Notes under the pieces: generated by a model
Told to the model about the DNA's origin: nothing
Database searches by the model: none
What the model saw: the letters and a program-made list of their open reading frames with translations, nothing else
Assembly (NCBI GenBank): GCA_001787755.1
Contig: MFYJ01000011.1
Coordinates: forward strand, 174,436 to 238,435
Origin: Candidatus Peribacteria bacterium RIFOXYB1_FULL_54_35
GTDB taxonomy: Bacteria; Patescibacteriota; Gracilibacteria; Peribacterales; Peribacteraceae
Reading direction: 5' to 3'
Length of the DNA: 64,000 nt
Shown here: positions 20,024 through 28,880 of the stretch, in pieces
Numbering within the stretch: position 1 is the first letter of the stretch
How the letters are laid out: each line of letters begins with the position of its first letter
Translations under genes and position numbers: made by a program

Positions 20024-21307
20024 TCAGGCCTCTCTCACGCGAATGGAAGAACGGACTTTCAAAAGAAGATCTTTCGCGCGCCGCACCACCTCCTCGTAGG
20101 AATCGGCTGTCACAAGAAACTTGAGAACAAAGGAATGGCCATCGGATGCGCGACCAACCATGTCTCCCACCTGCTTGTTCTGCGTCAGGGAGTACAGGTG
20201 CTCCTGCTCCTCCAGGAAAGAGGATTCCACTGCCTCCAGGATACCGTTTTCCGGCGAGAACACTTCTGCAACGGCTGCAAACCTTTGTGGAATGGAGGCG
20301 ACATCCGGCTTCAGTCCGAGAGCAGCTCTCACGAGACCGAAATCGTAATCCCCTCCACAGGTGTGGTACACCATCTCGGCACGGAATCCTCCGCTCCGGG
20401 AAGCAACCTCTATAAGACGGCAGTCCTTCGTTGCCCGGTTGAAGAACACTTCTACATGAGTCACGCAGAAGTCCGCACCCAGCGCCTTGAGAGACTTTTT
20501 GACCGCAGAATCCACTATGCCCTGCTCTTCCTCACTCAGGTTGTAGGGCATGATGCGTATGGGAAGATGGTGGTCATGGAACCCCATTTCCTCCGGCATG
20601 ATGTACTTGCATATGGGAGTAAGAAAAGGTTTCCCGTCCACCACAAATGCATCCACTGTCAGTTCTTCACCGGAGATGCACTCCTCCACAAGGAGGTGCG
20701 TGCGGTAGTCCGGGCCTGCGATTGTTTTGGGGAAGTGATGGAGCTGACCGTGGAGGGTGCCGGTCTCCCGCGAGAGGCAGTCGAGATAGTACTCAATGGT
20801 AGACCGGAGACCCTGCTCATCTTCAACTCGGGCAACATACTTGGAGTGGATGCCGGCAATTTGCTTCACCATGAGTGGAAAACCATGTTTCTCCACCATT
20901 GGTCTTGCATCGTCGGATGAGCGTACCAGCTGGAAATCAGCGGAAGGAACACCATGCTCTGCAAAAGCCTTGCGCATGAGGTACTTGTTACGGAATTTCG
21001 GCGCATCTGCAAGCGCGACGGAACGAAGACCGAGGAAATCTGCCACGGCGGAAACGAGGAAAGTGAAATCCTCAAAGCGGGTGAGTACTGCATCGTAGTT
21101 TGTGCCTTCTACCGCAGCGGCAATTTGTCTCCAGTCAAAAATGTCATCGAGTACATGCACCGTATCGAATGCTCCTCTGTACTCTTCCCGCATTTCGCCC
21201 GCATCGATGATGAGATCGAGGAGCATGCCCTCGCCACGGGCAGTTCTGAGGTGAGATTCTTTGCCACGGTAGCCAATGAAAAGAATGCGTTTACCTGTGA
21301 AATTCAT
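20024..21307 (-). CDS. ATP-grasp ligase
   Basis: 427 residues from ATG 21307; a GTG at 21355 overlaps the upstream TGA by 4 bp (GTGA) and would add 16 residues, so the start is uncertain. The N-terminal pre-ATP-grasp domain (RILFIGYRGKESHL, NYDAVLTRFEDF) is followed by FRNKYLMRKAFAEHGVPSADF, the Lys loop FPLMVKQIAGIHSKYV, LVEECISGEELTVDAFV and the metal-binding VEVFFNRATKDCRLIEVASRSGG. The architecture is that of carboxylate-amine ligases that join amino acids, peptides or small acids. Substrate unknown. The adjacent carboxypeptidase suggests a ligase/hydrolase pair. Confidence 0.85.
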   Translation of the reverse strand: MNFTGKRILFIGYRGKESHLRTARGEGMLLDLIIDAGEMREEYRGAFDTVHVLDDIFDWRQIAAAVEGTNYDAVLTRFEDFTFLVSAVADFLGLRSVALADAPKFRNKYLMRKAFAEHGVPSADFQLVRSSDDARPMVEKHGFPLMVKQIAGIHSKYVARVEDEQGLRSTIEYYLDCLSRETGTLHGQLHHFPKTIAGPDYRTHLLVEECISGEELTVDAFVVDGKPFLTPICKYIMPEEMGFHDHHLPIRIMPYNLSEEEQGIVDSAVKKSLKALGADFCVTHVEVFFNRATKDCRLIEVASRSGGFRAEMVYHTCGGDYDFGLVRAALGLKPDVASIPQRFAAVAEVFSPENGILEAVESSFLEEQEHLYSLTQNKQVGDMVGRASDGHSFVLKFLVTADSYEEVVRRAKDLLLKVRSSIRVREA

Positions 21308-21351
21308 AACGCGAAGTAGTGTGGAGGGTAACACAAAAACGCTTCCTGTGC

Positions 21352-22371
21352 TCACAGAAGGGGTGGAATGGGAAATACTTCCATCCCTGCCTCTACGAAA
21401 AAAGGGATTTCCTCCGGATGCACAGGCGCCGAGAGGAGGGAATCCAATCGCCCGCCACCGCTGATGTATGCACGCACGATTTCAAATCCCTGCGCATAGA
21501 GAGCGTCTCTCGTAAATGCCCCGTGAGAAGCTCCATCCGTGAGCCCTCTCTTCACACGCAGTGTGTGCACCCATGCGTCTTCCGGGCTGCAACCATATTC
21601 ACAGAGCGCCTGCCAGGTTTCACGGAAGGAATGCCCCAAAGCCATTTGTACCGCAAAATGCCTTTCGTACAGGCGGGGATGCCCGTCGGGATGTTCCACA
21701 AAGCAGGCCACCCCTTCTTCCACCAGGCGGCCGCGCGACGTGCCCACATGCAGGAGAGGTTCTTTCTGCATACACCCGTGCGCATAGCGCACCACATGCA
21801 CCCCTATCTCATGGCGGGTGAGAGCGGAAAGTTCCTTCGGGGTGATGCGTACATCTGCACGTACCGCGATTTTTTTCTCCCACTGGTTCACAAACATCCG
21901 GCTGGAGCAGTGCCGTTCAAGTTTCACCTCCCATCCTTCAATCCCACATGCTGCGAGGGCTTTCTGAAACGTGCGCATAATTTCTTCTGCCCCAATGGAA
22001 AGTTCTTCCTTCTCCTTTGGAAAAGGCAGTGGATTCCCAACCTCCGTGACCGGAAAAAGAACCTGACCTAACGCGGAAAATTCTGAATCGTGCCCCACGA
22101 GCCGGAGGAGCAGAGCGAGCCCCCTGGTCTGCCCTATGCGATCCCTGTAGAGAGCCTCCAGTTCCGTACCCACTGTAATTTCCGGAAAGTTCATCGCCGG
22201 AACCACACATGCCCCATACGCAAAAATGGGTTCTTCTATCGACCCCGACAAAAATTTTTCTCTCTGCTCCGCCGCATTCGCCGGATGCAGCATGACAGAA
22301 AACTCCATTTGTTTTTCCGCAACAATGACGGCCCGAGCAATGCTTCTCCGGTCTTCGAGAGCCACTGACAT
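21352..22371 (-). CDS. DUF1704/MATCAP-like zinc carboxypeptidase
   Basis: 339 residues. The core RHEIGVHVVRYAHG holds an HExxxH motif, the zinc signature of the DUF1704/MATCAP family (known eukaryotic members remove C-terminal tyrosine from tubulin). A downstream VEEGVACF provides the likely third zinc ligand Glu. The N-terminal half (LGQVLFPVTEVGNPLPFPKE, GWEVKLERHCSSRMFVNQWEKKIAV) also fits by memory of the family. It precedes the ATP-grasp gene with a possible GTGA overlap. Family call good; the bacterial substrate is unknown. Confidence 0.75.
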   Translation of the reverse strand: MSVALEDRRSIARAVIVAEKQMEFSVMLHPANAAEQREKFLSGSIEEPIFAYGACVVPAMNFPEITVGTELEALYRDRIGQTRGLALLLRLVGHDSEFSALGQVLFPVTEVGNPLPFPKEKEELSIGAEEIMRTFQKALAACGIEGWEVKLERHCSSRMFVNQWEKKIAVRADVRITPKELSALTRHEIGVHVVRYAHGCMQKEPLLHVGTSRGRLVEEGVACFVEHPDGHPRLYERHFAVQMALGHSFRETWQALCEYGCSPEDAWVHTLRVKRGLTDGASHGAFTRDALYAQGFEIVRAYISGGGRLDSLLSAPVHPEEIPFFVEAGMEVFPIPPLL

Positions 22372-22460
22372 GCGCCCAGCCTACACTATCGGCTCTATAA
22401 TCCCAGGATTCACCAGCCTTCGCCCCGCATGCGCGGGGCTACAGCCGGCGAGATCGGCCG
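22372..22460. repeat. REP-like palindrome between pyrC and carboxypeptidase
   Basis: GCCCCGCATGCGCGGGGC (22422-22439) is a 7-bp stem with a 4-nt loop. A related GCCCCGTGTACGCGGGGC lies at 42457-42474. It is followed on the plus strand by CTACAGCCGGCGAGATCGG. No T-run on either strand. Confidence 0.6.
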
Positions 22461-23801
22461 TTATACAACTCCCCGGGATGCCCTATTTGTAAGCCCCTGA
22501 GTATCCACCGCATATCCTCCAACTTTCCGAAGGACATACTTCACCCTACCCCGTACTTTCGCCCCTTCAAACGGTGTCCATCCGCAGAGAGAGTGAAGCG
22601 ATACCGCATGAATTTCCCATTCTTCCTTCGGATCAACAATGAGAATGTCCGCGTCCGCGCCATCGGCGATGTGCTCTTTGCCAAGGCTGTAAATGGTATT
22701 GGGATTATCAAAGCAGAGCCGGACGATGTCGCTGTAGCTCAGCTTGCCCGTGGCCGCCACGGTAAGGAGAAGCGGAAGCATGGTTTCCACTCCGGGTACC
22801 CCACTCGGCGCCGAGAGCGGAGATCCTGCCTCCTTCTCCTCTTTCAGATGGGGGGCGTGATCCGTCGCTATGCAGTCGATGACGCCGTCGGCAATACCCT
22901 GCCAGAGAGCGGCAGAATCTTCGCTGGAACGAAGAGGAGGATTCATCTTCGCGAATACTCCGAGATCTTCGTAGCGGCTTGTATCCAAAAGGAGATGATG
23001 CGGCGTCACCTCGCAGGTAACTGCAAGTCCTTCTTCCTTTGCCCGACGTACAACTTCAAGGCCAAGAGCAGCAGAGAGATGTGCGATGTGCAGACGGGTG
23101 CCGTACCGCCGTGCAAGGGTGGTAGCATGCTCTATAGATGCCGCTTCAGATTCCGGCGGTCTCCGCAGACTGTGCGTGGCAATGTCCTGATCGGAAATAG
23201 CGGCGTTCGCTGATGCGTTCAGGACCGGGTCCTCACAGTGAGCCACTATGGGACAGTCTATCTCTGCGCAGAGCCTAAAGGCCTCTTCAACGAGATCCTG
23301 GTCGGTTTTCAGATCCCCTGTGGAGTTCTCCAGAAAAAGCTTCAGCCCGCAGCAGCGTGCTTTCAGGCGCTGCATCTCCGGCAACAGACTTGCCCACACC
23401 GTTCGCAACTGCGCGAGGTGTTCCCGCGCCACCGCCCCCATGAAGAAACGGATATCGCAATCTGTTACCTCCTGTGCAAGGCGAACCTTATCTGCCAGCG
23501 CTCCCGCGGTAAACGTGGGGGGGCTGGTGTTCGGCATCTCGCAGACCGTTGTAACTCCTCCTGCCCTCGCCGCCCGTGCTTCCGACTTCATGGTGGCCTT
23601 ATGGGTGAGCCCCGGTTCGCGGAAGTGCACATGGCAGTCGATGAGACCGGGAAAAATGAGCAGACCGGAAGCATCTATTGTCTGATCCGCAGACCCTTCA
23701 GAATCCACGAGGGAAATATCTCCGTTTTGGATGAGGATATCTGCCTTCTCTTCTCCATTTACCCGGATGATGGTGCCGCCGCTGATGAGGAGGGAACTCA
23801 T
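22461..23801 (-). CDS. pyrC: Dihydroorotase
   Basis: Third step of UMP synthesis, carbamoyl-aspartate to dihydroorotate. 446 residues. Class I DHOase motifs: DCHVHFREPGLTHKATM (zinc His pair and the substrate Arg), a GLKLF Lys expected to be carboxylated, VAHCEDP, HIAHLSAALG and CIATDHAPH (catalytic Asp). Start ATG 23801 overlaps the TauE-like gene by 4 bp, so it is translated as part of a pyrB-TauE-pyrC operon. High confidence. Confidence 0.96.
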   Translation of the reverse strand: MSSLLISGGTIIRVNGEEKADILIQNGDISLVDSEGSADQTIDASGLLIFPGLIDCHVHFREPGLTHKATMKSEARAARAGGVTTVCEMPNTSPPTFTAGALADKVRLAQEVTDCDIRFFMGAVAREHLAQLRTVWASLLPEMQRLKARCCGLKLFLENSTGDLKTDQDLVEEAFRLCAEIDCPIVAHCEDPVLNASANAAISDQDIATHSLRRPPESEAASIEHATTLARRYGTRLHIAHLSAALGLEVVRRAKEEGLAVTCEVTPHHLLLDTSRYEDLGVFAKMNPPLRSSEDSAALWQGIADGVIDCIATDHAPHLKEEKEAGSPLSAPSGVPGVETMLPLLLTVAATGKLSYSDIVRLCFDNPNTIYSLGKEHIADGADADILIVDPKEEWEIHAVSLHSLCGWTPFEGAKVRGRVKYVLRKVGGYAVDTQGLTNRASRGVV

Positions 23802-24520
23802 GGGAACAGGAGCAGCTTAAACGCGCCAGCGGAAATTATAAACAGCAAGAGATATTCAAATACATGGACACTGACATACGGCATAAGCCTCTTGCCGATA
23901 TTCACCCCGAGTACTATGACCGGAATGGAACACCCGAGGACAATGAGAAGCTCCCTGGTCCAGAGAATATTGGGGAGGTAAGCGGCAACTTTGCCCGTGT
24001 TCGTCGCGAGCGCAATGACGGAGGATGTGCCAAGGAACGGCTCTTTCACAAGACCCATGGAGAGCAGAAAAGGGGACCGCAGGAGCGTTCCCTCCCCAAC
24101 CATTCCACTCTGCAAGCCATTGAGCGCCCCGCAGAAAAGAACATTCCTCTTCGTAGGACGTATGGAAAATCCGCGTGGAGAAAGCCGAAGCACAACAAAG
24201 AGCAGACAGAATATTGCAAGCAACAGTTCTATGCTGCGCATGGGAATTTCGAAGAAAATCAGCCCACCCACAAAACTGAGGGGAACGCCGAGAATCAAAT
24301 ACCAGCCGACAATGTCCCAGCGGGCAAAGCGATAGAAGTGAAGGAACTTTGCCGGTTGGATCACGAACCCTATTAGAGACATCAGCACAACACTCGTCCG
24401 CACATCAAGAAAGAACGTGAGGAGAATGATCGCAATGATGCCCAGCCCCGCCCCTGAGATCGTACAAAAAACGCTCCCAATGAAGAGTGTTGGCAGAAGA
24501 ACGGGCAGTGATTCAATCAT
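23798..24520 (-). CDS. TauE/SafE-family membrane transporter
   Basis: 240 residues with about eight hydrophobic segments; internal duplication of the TauE/SafE (TSUP) type, each half starting with a Gly-rich turn (ISGAGLGIIAIILLTFF and SGMVGEGTLLRSPFLL). Known TSUP proteins move anions such as sulfite, sulfoacetate or organic acids. It lies inside a pyrimidine operon, overlapping pyrB and pyrC by 4 bp on each side, so a role with a pyrimidine precursor is worth considering. Substrate not deducible. Confidence 0.82.
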   Translation of the reverse strand: MIESLPVLLPTLFIGSVFCTISGAGLGIIAIILLTFFLDVRTSVVLMSLIGFVIQPAKFLHFYRFARWDIVGWYLILGVPLSFVGGLIFFEIPMRSIELLLAIFCLLFVVLRLSPRGFSIRPTKRNVLFCGALNGLQSGMVGEGTLLRSPFLLSMGLVKEPFLGTSSVIALATNTGKVAAYLPNILWTRELLIVLGCSIPVIVLGVNIGKRLMPYVSVHVFEYLLLFIISAGAFKLLLFP

Positions 24521-25437
24521 ACTTTACCCAAGAGCATACTGAGCAGAGCCATGCGTGTGATCATGCCGTTGCGCACCTCTCGGAAGTATGCGGCGCGCGG
24601 GTTACTGTCCACTGCCGGATCTATTTCCCCCACGCGGGGGAGCGGATGCATGATGGTACATTTCTTCCCGACGAGGTGCTTGGGTGTGAGAATATACTTG
24701 AGCTTCAGACGTTCGTACTCGGACTGGTCCGCGAAGCGCTCCTTCTGTACACGTGTCATATAGAGAACATCGGCGTTGAGCCCTTCTTCGATACTTTCAG
24801 CCTCCCGGTACTCTATACCCTTCTCTCTGTAGAACTCTGTCACCTTCTCCGGCATGGTAAGTTCCCTCGGTGAGACGAGTGTGAACTTCACATTCTTGTA
24901 TAGCCCTAAGAGAAAACTGAGTGAGTGCACCGTACGCCCGTAGCGCAGGTCGCCCACCATGGTGATGTGGAGACCGTCGATATGACCAACTTCTTTCTGG
25001 ATGGTATAGAGATCCAGCAGCGCCTGTGTGGGATGCTGCCGCGGGCCATCCCCGGCGTTGATGAAGGGGACCGGACTCACGCTCGCCGCACGGTCCGCGC
25101 TCCCGGCCTCCGGGTGCCTCATGGCAATAATGTCGACGTACTGACCAACAACGACGATGGTGTCTTCAACAGTTTCCCCTTTGTAGAGGGAACTGAATTG
25201 GAATCCGTCCGCAGTCACCACATCGCCGCCGAGACGATGCATGGCCGTCTCGAAGCTAAGCCTCGTACGCGTGCTTGGTTCGTAGAAGAGACTTGCGAGT
25301 ACCTTCCCCTTTAGGCGGTCATCCCCGCTTTTCTTCTCCAGCAAGTTCTCCATGTCTGCTGCCACTTTCAAAATGGCGTCCGTATCTTCTCGTGAGAGTT
25401 GTTTTGTCGATGTGAGATGCTGGAATGAGAGGAGCAT
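24517..25437 (-). CDS. pyrB: Aspartate carbamoyltransferase catalytic subunit
   Basis: 306 residues, normal for PyrB. Condenses carbamoyl phosphate with aspartate. Carbamoyl-phosphate motif FYEPSTRTRLSFETAM, the KGET loop (SSLYKGETVEDT), HPTQALLDLYTIQKE, and the C-terminal MHPLPRVGEIDPAVD with the aspartate-binding loop. No PyrI regulatory gene is adjacent, so control is likely transcriptional or through free catalytic trimers. A TACCCT box lies 11 nt before ATG 25437. Confidence 0.97.
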   Translation of the reverse strand: MLLSFQHLTSTKQLSREDTDAILKVAADMENLLEKKSGDDRLKGKVLASLFYEPSTRTRLSFETAMHRLGGDVVTADGFQFSSLYKGETVEDTIVVVGQYVDIIAMRHPEAGSADRAASVSPVPFINAGDGPRQHPTQALLDLYTIQKEVGHIDGLHITMVGDLRYGRTVHSLSFLLGLYKNVKFTLVSPRELTMPEKVTEFYREKGIEYREAESIEEGLNADVLYMTRVQKERFADQSEYERLKLKYILTPKHLVGKKCTIMHPLPRVGEIDPAVDSNPRAAYFREVRNGMITRMALLSMLLGKV

Positions 25438-25546
25438 TCTACAGAGAGAGGGTAGAGAAAAGGCCGGGAATTGTCTACCGAATTGCGGATTTCCTCAGAG
25501 CTGCAACATACACCATTCAATGGAAGAAATATTGTTTTAGGATATT
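25438..25546. other. Upstream region of pyrB, no gene seen
   Basis: Left part of the 333-bp gap between pyrB and the flippase. It holds the presumed pyrB promoter region but no reading frame or obvious hairpin. The rest of the gap is taken by a promoter and a structured RNA. Confidence 0.4.
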
Positions 25547-25575
25547 TTGACATTATGTCTAATCCGACTTACCAT
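25547..25575 (+). promoter_or_regulatory. Strong sigma-70-like promoter for 6S-like RNA
   Basis: TTGACA (25547-25552), 17-nt spacer, TACCAT (25570-25575): the same boxes and spacing as at 11391-11419. The predicted start near 25582 coincides with the first base of the closing stem of the RNA. Confidence 0.7.
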
Positions 25576-25581
25576 CACGGT

Positions 25582-25745
25582 AAGTCCCCCCTGGTCAGAG
25601 GCCATTGGGATTCACATGGGGTCGCTATATCCCCAGCGCATTGTATGTCCGATTCCTCTTGTAGGTGTCACGACAGAAACGCTGGTCCGCGACCCCCCGA
25701 TCAACAAGACGCCTCACATGCACTAGGGGGGCTTCTTTTGATTCT
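25582..25745 (+). ncRNA. ssrS: 6S RNA candidate
   Basis: About 160 nt that fold as one rod with a central bubble. AAG-T-CCCCCC (25582-25591) pairs with GGGGGGCTT (25726-25734). GAGGC (25598-25602) pairs with GCCTC (25711-25715). An open bubble follows (15 nt on the 5' side, 12 on the 3' side). GGGGTCGC (25618-25625) then pairs with GCGACCCC (25689-25696), CCAGCG (25633-25638) with CGCTGG (25680-25685), and a 41-nt apical loop closes it. Closing stem, bubble and apical stem are the 6S RNA architecture, which mimics an open promoter and binds RNA polymerase. The 3' G6 and the TTCTTTTG after it act as a terminator; C6 at 25693-25698 is a competing partner for G6. SRP RNA was considered, but its conserved apical loop is absent. 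Confidence 0.55.
25693..25745 (+). terminator. C6/G6 hairpin with T-rich tail
   Basis: CCCCCC (25693-25698) can pair with GGGGGG (25726-25731), followed by CTTCTTTTGATTCTTT. It overlaps the 3' end of the 6S-like RNA, whose closing stem uses the same G run, so the two pairings exclude each other. Confidence 0.5.
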
Positions 25746-25770
25746 TTCGTAATCCTCTACAATCCTCCCG

Positions 25771-27222
25771 ATGTCCACCCGCGCCATTGCAACTTCCACC
25801 CTCTGGCAGCTCGCGAGCCAAGTGACCATGGCCGCACTCAGTATTCTCACGGTGAAGTTTGTGGCCATGGGGCTCTCCAAGGAACTCGCCGGGAATTACA
25901 ACTCTGCGTACGGCTACCTGCAGCTCTTCGGAATTCTCGCGGACTTCGGCCTCTATGCAGTCGCTGTCCGGGAGGTGAGTAAGGCAACAAAGCGGGAGGA
26001 AGTGCTTGGGGCGCTCATTGTCATCCGCTTCTTCATCTTACTTGCTTCGCTCCTCCTCGCCCTGAGTGTCATTTGGCTCCTCCCCATGTGGCGAGGCACG
26101 CCGCTCCCTCTCGGCGTGACGATCGCCGCGCTCGTCCCGTTCTTCACATTGCTCGCCGGTATTGTGCGCACTGTTTTTCAGGTGCATTACAAAATGCAGT
26201 ACGTCTTCATTGCCGAAGTAACTCAGCGCATCATCACTGTGTCACTCATTGGGTTGTTTATTGTTGTGGGGGTACGAGGCAGCACAGATCTCCACATCTA
26301 CCACCTCTTTCTCTTCATTGGGGGGATAGGCGCATTCGTGCTCTTCTTTCTCTCTCTCCTCTGCGCAAACAGCATCATGCGGGTCCGGCTGCACTTCGAC
26401 ACAGCATTGCTCAGGCGCCTCCTCTGCGCAGCGGCACCGTACGGCATTGCCTTCTTCTGCATGGCACTCTACCGGCAGTTTGATGTGACGATGATCGCAC
26501 TGCTCCGGCCGGACTTTGAACTTCAGAATGCCTACTACGGCTTTGTGGTGCGCATGACGGATATGGGATTCCTCATTCCTACATTTCTCCTGAATTCCGC
26601 TCTCCCTATTCTCAGCGAACGTGATACAAACGGGGAGGATACAAAATCGTTGCTCGGGAAAACGTTCCTCATGCTCCTCATCTTTGGCTCCATTTCTTTC
26701 CTCTTCGCTCTCCTCTGGTCTCGTCCACTCATACAACTCCTCACCACAGATGCATACCTCAGTACTCCACAGAGACCAGGGTCCGATACCGCACTGCGCC
26801 TCCTGAGCATCCCCTTACTGCTTAACGCCGTTGTGCTCTATGGATTTTACGTTCTTCTCACAAAACACAAGTGGAAGCAGCTCGTCCTCTCGCTCCTCGT
26901 CGCAGCAGCTCTCTCACTGACATTGAACATACTATTCATCCCCCAGTATGGTTTTGTCGGAGCTGCAGCAACTTCCATCATCATCCACACACTCCTTGCT
27001 CTCCTCCTGCTCCCGCAGGGCCTGCGCGCGATGCCAATGAGACTGCAGAGACTGCAGATTCTGCAGTGGCTGCTCTTCTGCGGGCTTCTGGGAGCTGGTT
27101 TGTGGCTCTTCACCCCTCTCCTTAGAAATGAGTTCTTCACGGTGGTAGGACTTGCTGCCATGACCGTATGGATGGGGGTCGCTGTTCTCCTCACAGGACT
27201 CCACCGGTCTCTGCTCTCGTAA
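25771..27222 (+). CDS. Polysaccharide flippase (Wzx/MATE-like)
   Basis: 483 residues with about 12-14 hydrophobic segments, the pattern of MOP-superfamily lipid-linked oligosaccharide flippases. N-terminus ATSTLWQLASQVTMAALSIL with a short amphipathic start; FGLYAVAVREVSK is typical of the family. It likely moves an undecaprenyl-linked glycan across the inner membrane. No glycosyltransferases are adjacent. TACAAT (25758-25763) stands 7 nt before the ATG, so its mRNA may be leaderless. Downstream, on the same strand, is a surface protein gene. Confidence 0.88.
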   Translation: MSTRAIATSTLWQLASQVTMAALSILTVKFVAMGLSKELAGNYNSAYGYLQLFGILADFGLYAVAVREVSKATKREEVLGALIVIRFFILLASLLLALSVIWLLPMWRGTPLPLGVTIAALVPFFTLLAGIVRTVFQVHYKMQYVFIAEVTQRIITVSLIGLFIVVGVRGSTDLHIYHLFLFIGGIGAFVLFFLSLLCANSIMRVRLHFDTALLRRLLCAAAPYGIAFFCMALYRQFDVTMIALLRPDFELQNAYYGFVVRMTDMGFLIPTFLLNSALPILSERDTNGEDTKSLLGKTFLMLLIFGSISFLFALLWSRPLIQLLTTDAYLSTPQRPGSDTALRLLSIPLLLNAVVLYGFYVLLTKHKWKQLVLSLLVAAALSLTLNILFIPQYGFVGAAATSIIIHTLLALLLLPQGLRAMPMRLQRLQILQWLLFCGLLGAGLWLFTPLLRNEFFTVVGLAAMTVWMGVAVLLTGLHRSLLS

Positions 27223-27266
27223 GTGGCAAAAGAAGGCAAAATCTGCTACAATACTAGGAAAACACA

Positions 27267-28769
27267 ATGCAAAACCGCATGTCCTGTGCTGTGCTGCTTC
27301 TGCCCGCACTCCTTGTGCCGGGGATTCTTTTTGCCCAGATTGCCCAAACCCCCGGGGTGGTGACAAATATCCGCGCAATCTCCATGGACGGCACTATTAC
27401 CGTTACGTGGAATCCGCCGGCAGACCAGAATATCTCGTACTACCGTGTGTACTTCAGCAGCCAATCCATTCTGGGACATGGGGGAGTGTACGACGACTTC
27501 GAAGCAACCCCAGGACCTGAGACAAAGTACGTCCTCCAGTACAAACCTGCTAATCCCGCACTCTACATTTCTGTTCTTGCCGTCAATAACCAGGGAGTGG
27601 AGGGGGAAGTATTTGTAGAAGAGGCAGTAGTAGTAACGACACAGGGGAGAAATGCCGATACACCCATTACTCCTGTTCTCCAGCAACAATCAAACCCACT
27701 CCCACAGCAGCCAGCACAAACCACTCCTGACACAAAAACATTCAATGTGGCAACGGGGATCGAACAGCGAACGGCAGAAGAGGAAAACCAGCAGGGCAAT
27801 GACGGGCAGACGCAAGCTCTCCCCGAGTGGGAAGAACCTGATCTTGGGGGGACGCTGCACCTTCTGCTCACAGATACTATTTCTCCTACCGAAGTAAAAC
27901 TCCTCTTCTCCAGCCCACCGACTGTGGAGCCAGAGCGTGCACCAACGGCCTTTGCGATTACCGATGCGGATGGAAACCCCCTCCAAATCAGGAGTATTTA
28001 TATCGATCAGGAGACCATTACAGTGAACACTGAGGTGCAGGTCCGGGATGCAGAGTACGAACTACAACTTTTGGAACCGCTTCGCGGGACCGATGGGTCT
28101 CCGCTCCACGAAGTGAACAGGCGCAGCTCCTTCCGGGGGCACCCCGATGGCAAATCGAAAGAAGAGACGCAGAACGTTTCTCCGGAACCACAAAAGCAGG
28201 CAGAGCCCATACCTGTCACGCCGCAGATTGCGGGCACCAGCGGCATCCAGAATATCCGTATGGCAGCGTCTTCACTCCTGAATGGGACCTATACGGTTAG
28301 TGCCCGGTGGGATGCCGCAAATCCGCTCGGAGATCTTGCATACTACTCCATTCGGCAGTCACTGGACGGAGGGATAACATTCAGTGACCCCCAGCTCCTT
28401 CCCTTCGCCATTAATGGAGTGGATGTGCCTGGCGTATCCCCAGGAAACTATGGCATAAGTGTCAGCGCTATCAGTATCTTCGGGTATGCCACACCAGAAG
28501 TGTTTGCTTCTATCCTCGTTGGCCCCCAACAGCTGGTCCCCATCTCTCAAGCACCGTCGTCTTCTCCTGCACCCGTCTCTGAACCAGCCCCTCCCGAGCA
28601 GGAACCCACCCCACAGGGAGAAGAGACAGTAGTTCCTGAGCCGGAAGAGGTGATCCGTACTGTTGAAACAAAGAGCCTCTCACGATCCGGTGCCGGCGTG
28701 GTTCTTGGATCACTTGGAACCATGGGAATGCTCATGGGCTGGCACAGAGCACGCCACGCGAAGAAATGA
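27267..28769 (+). CDS. Secreted FN3-type surface protein
   Basis: 500 residues, not assigned to a specific family. Signal peptide MQNRMSCAVLLLPALLVPGILFA, cleaved near FAQ. Residues about 30-120 fit a fibronectin type III domain (VTNIRAISMDGTITVTWNPPAD, YYRVYFSS). A Pro/Gln/Glu-rich stretch with a second beta-rich domain follows (IRMAASSLLNGTYTVSARWD). A Pro-rich linker leads to a C-terminal hydrophobic segment and basic tail (GVVLGSLGTMGMLMGWHRARHAKK), so it is probably anchored with the FN3 part outside. TACAAT precedes the ATG by 14 nt. Confidence 0.65.
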   Translation: MQNRMSCAVLLLPALLVPGILFAQIAQTPGVVTNIRAISMDGTITVTWNPPADQNISYYRVYFSSQSILGHGGVYDDFEATPGPETKYVLQYKPANPALYISVLAVNNQGVEGEVFVEEAVVVTTQGRNADTPITPVLQQQSNPLPQQPAQTTPDTKTFNVATGIEQRTAEEENQQGNDGQTQALPEWEEPDLGGTLHLLLTDTISPTEVKLLFSSPPTVEPERAPTAFAITDADGNPLQIRSIYIDQETITVNTEVQVRDAEYELQLLEPLRGTDGSPLHEVNRRSSFRGHPDGKSKEETQNVSPEPQKQAEPIPVTPQIAGTSGIQNIRMAASSLLNGTYTVSARWDAANPLGDLAYYSIRQSLDGGITFSDPQLLPFAINGVDVPGVSPGNYGISVSAISIFGYATPEVFASILVGPQQLVPISQAPSSSPAPVSEPAPPEQEPTPQGEETVVPEPEEVIRTVETKSLSRSGAGVVLGSLGTMGMLMGWHRARHAKK

Positions 28770-28880
28770 GTTTGCAGGGAACGGCTCAGGGGAGAGAGGC
28801 CAAAGATACAATGGCTGGCTACGTCTCGGTTCCATGCCAGCCCCCGCGCCCTTCTCCAGCTGTGCGCTGTTCTCGCAGCA

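Noticed and set aside
25582..25745. SRP (4.5S) RNA
   Set aside because: The conserved apical loop of SRP RNA (GGAAG-type) is missing.
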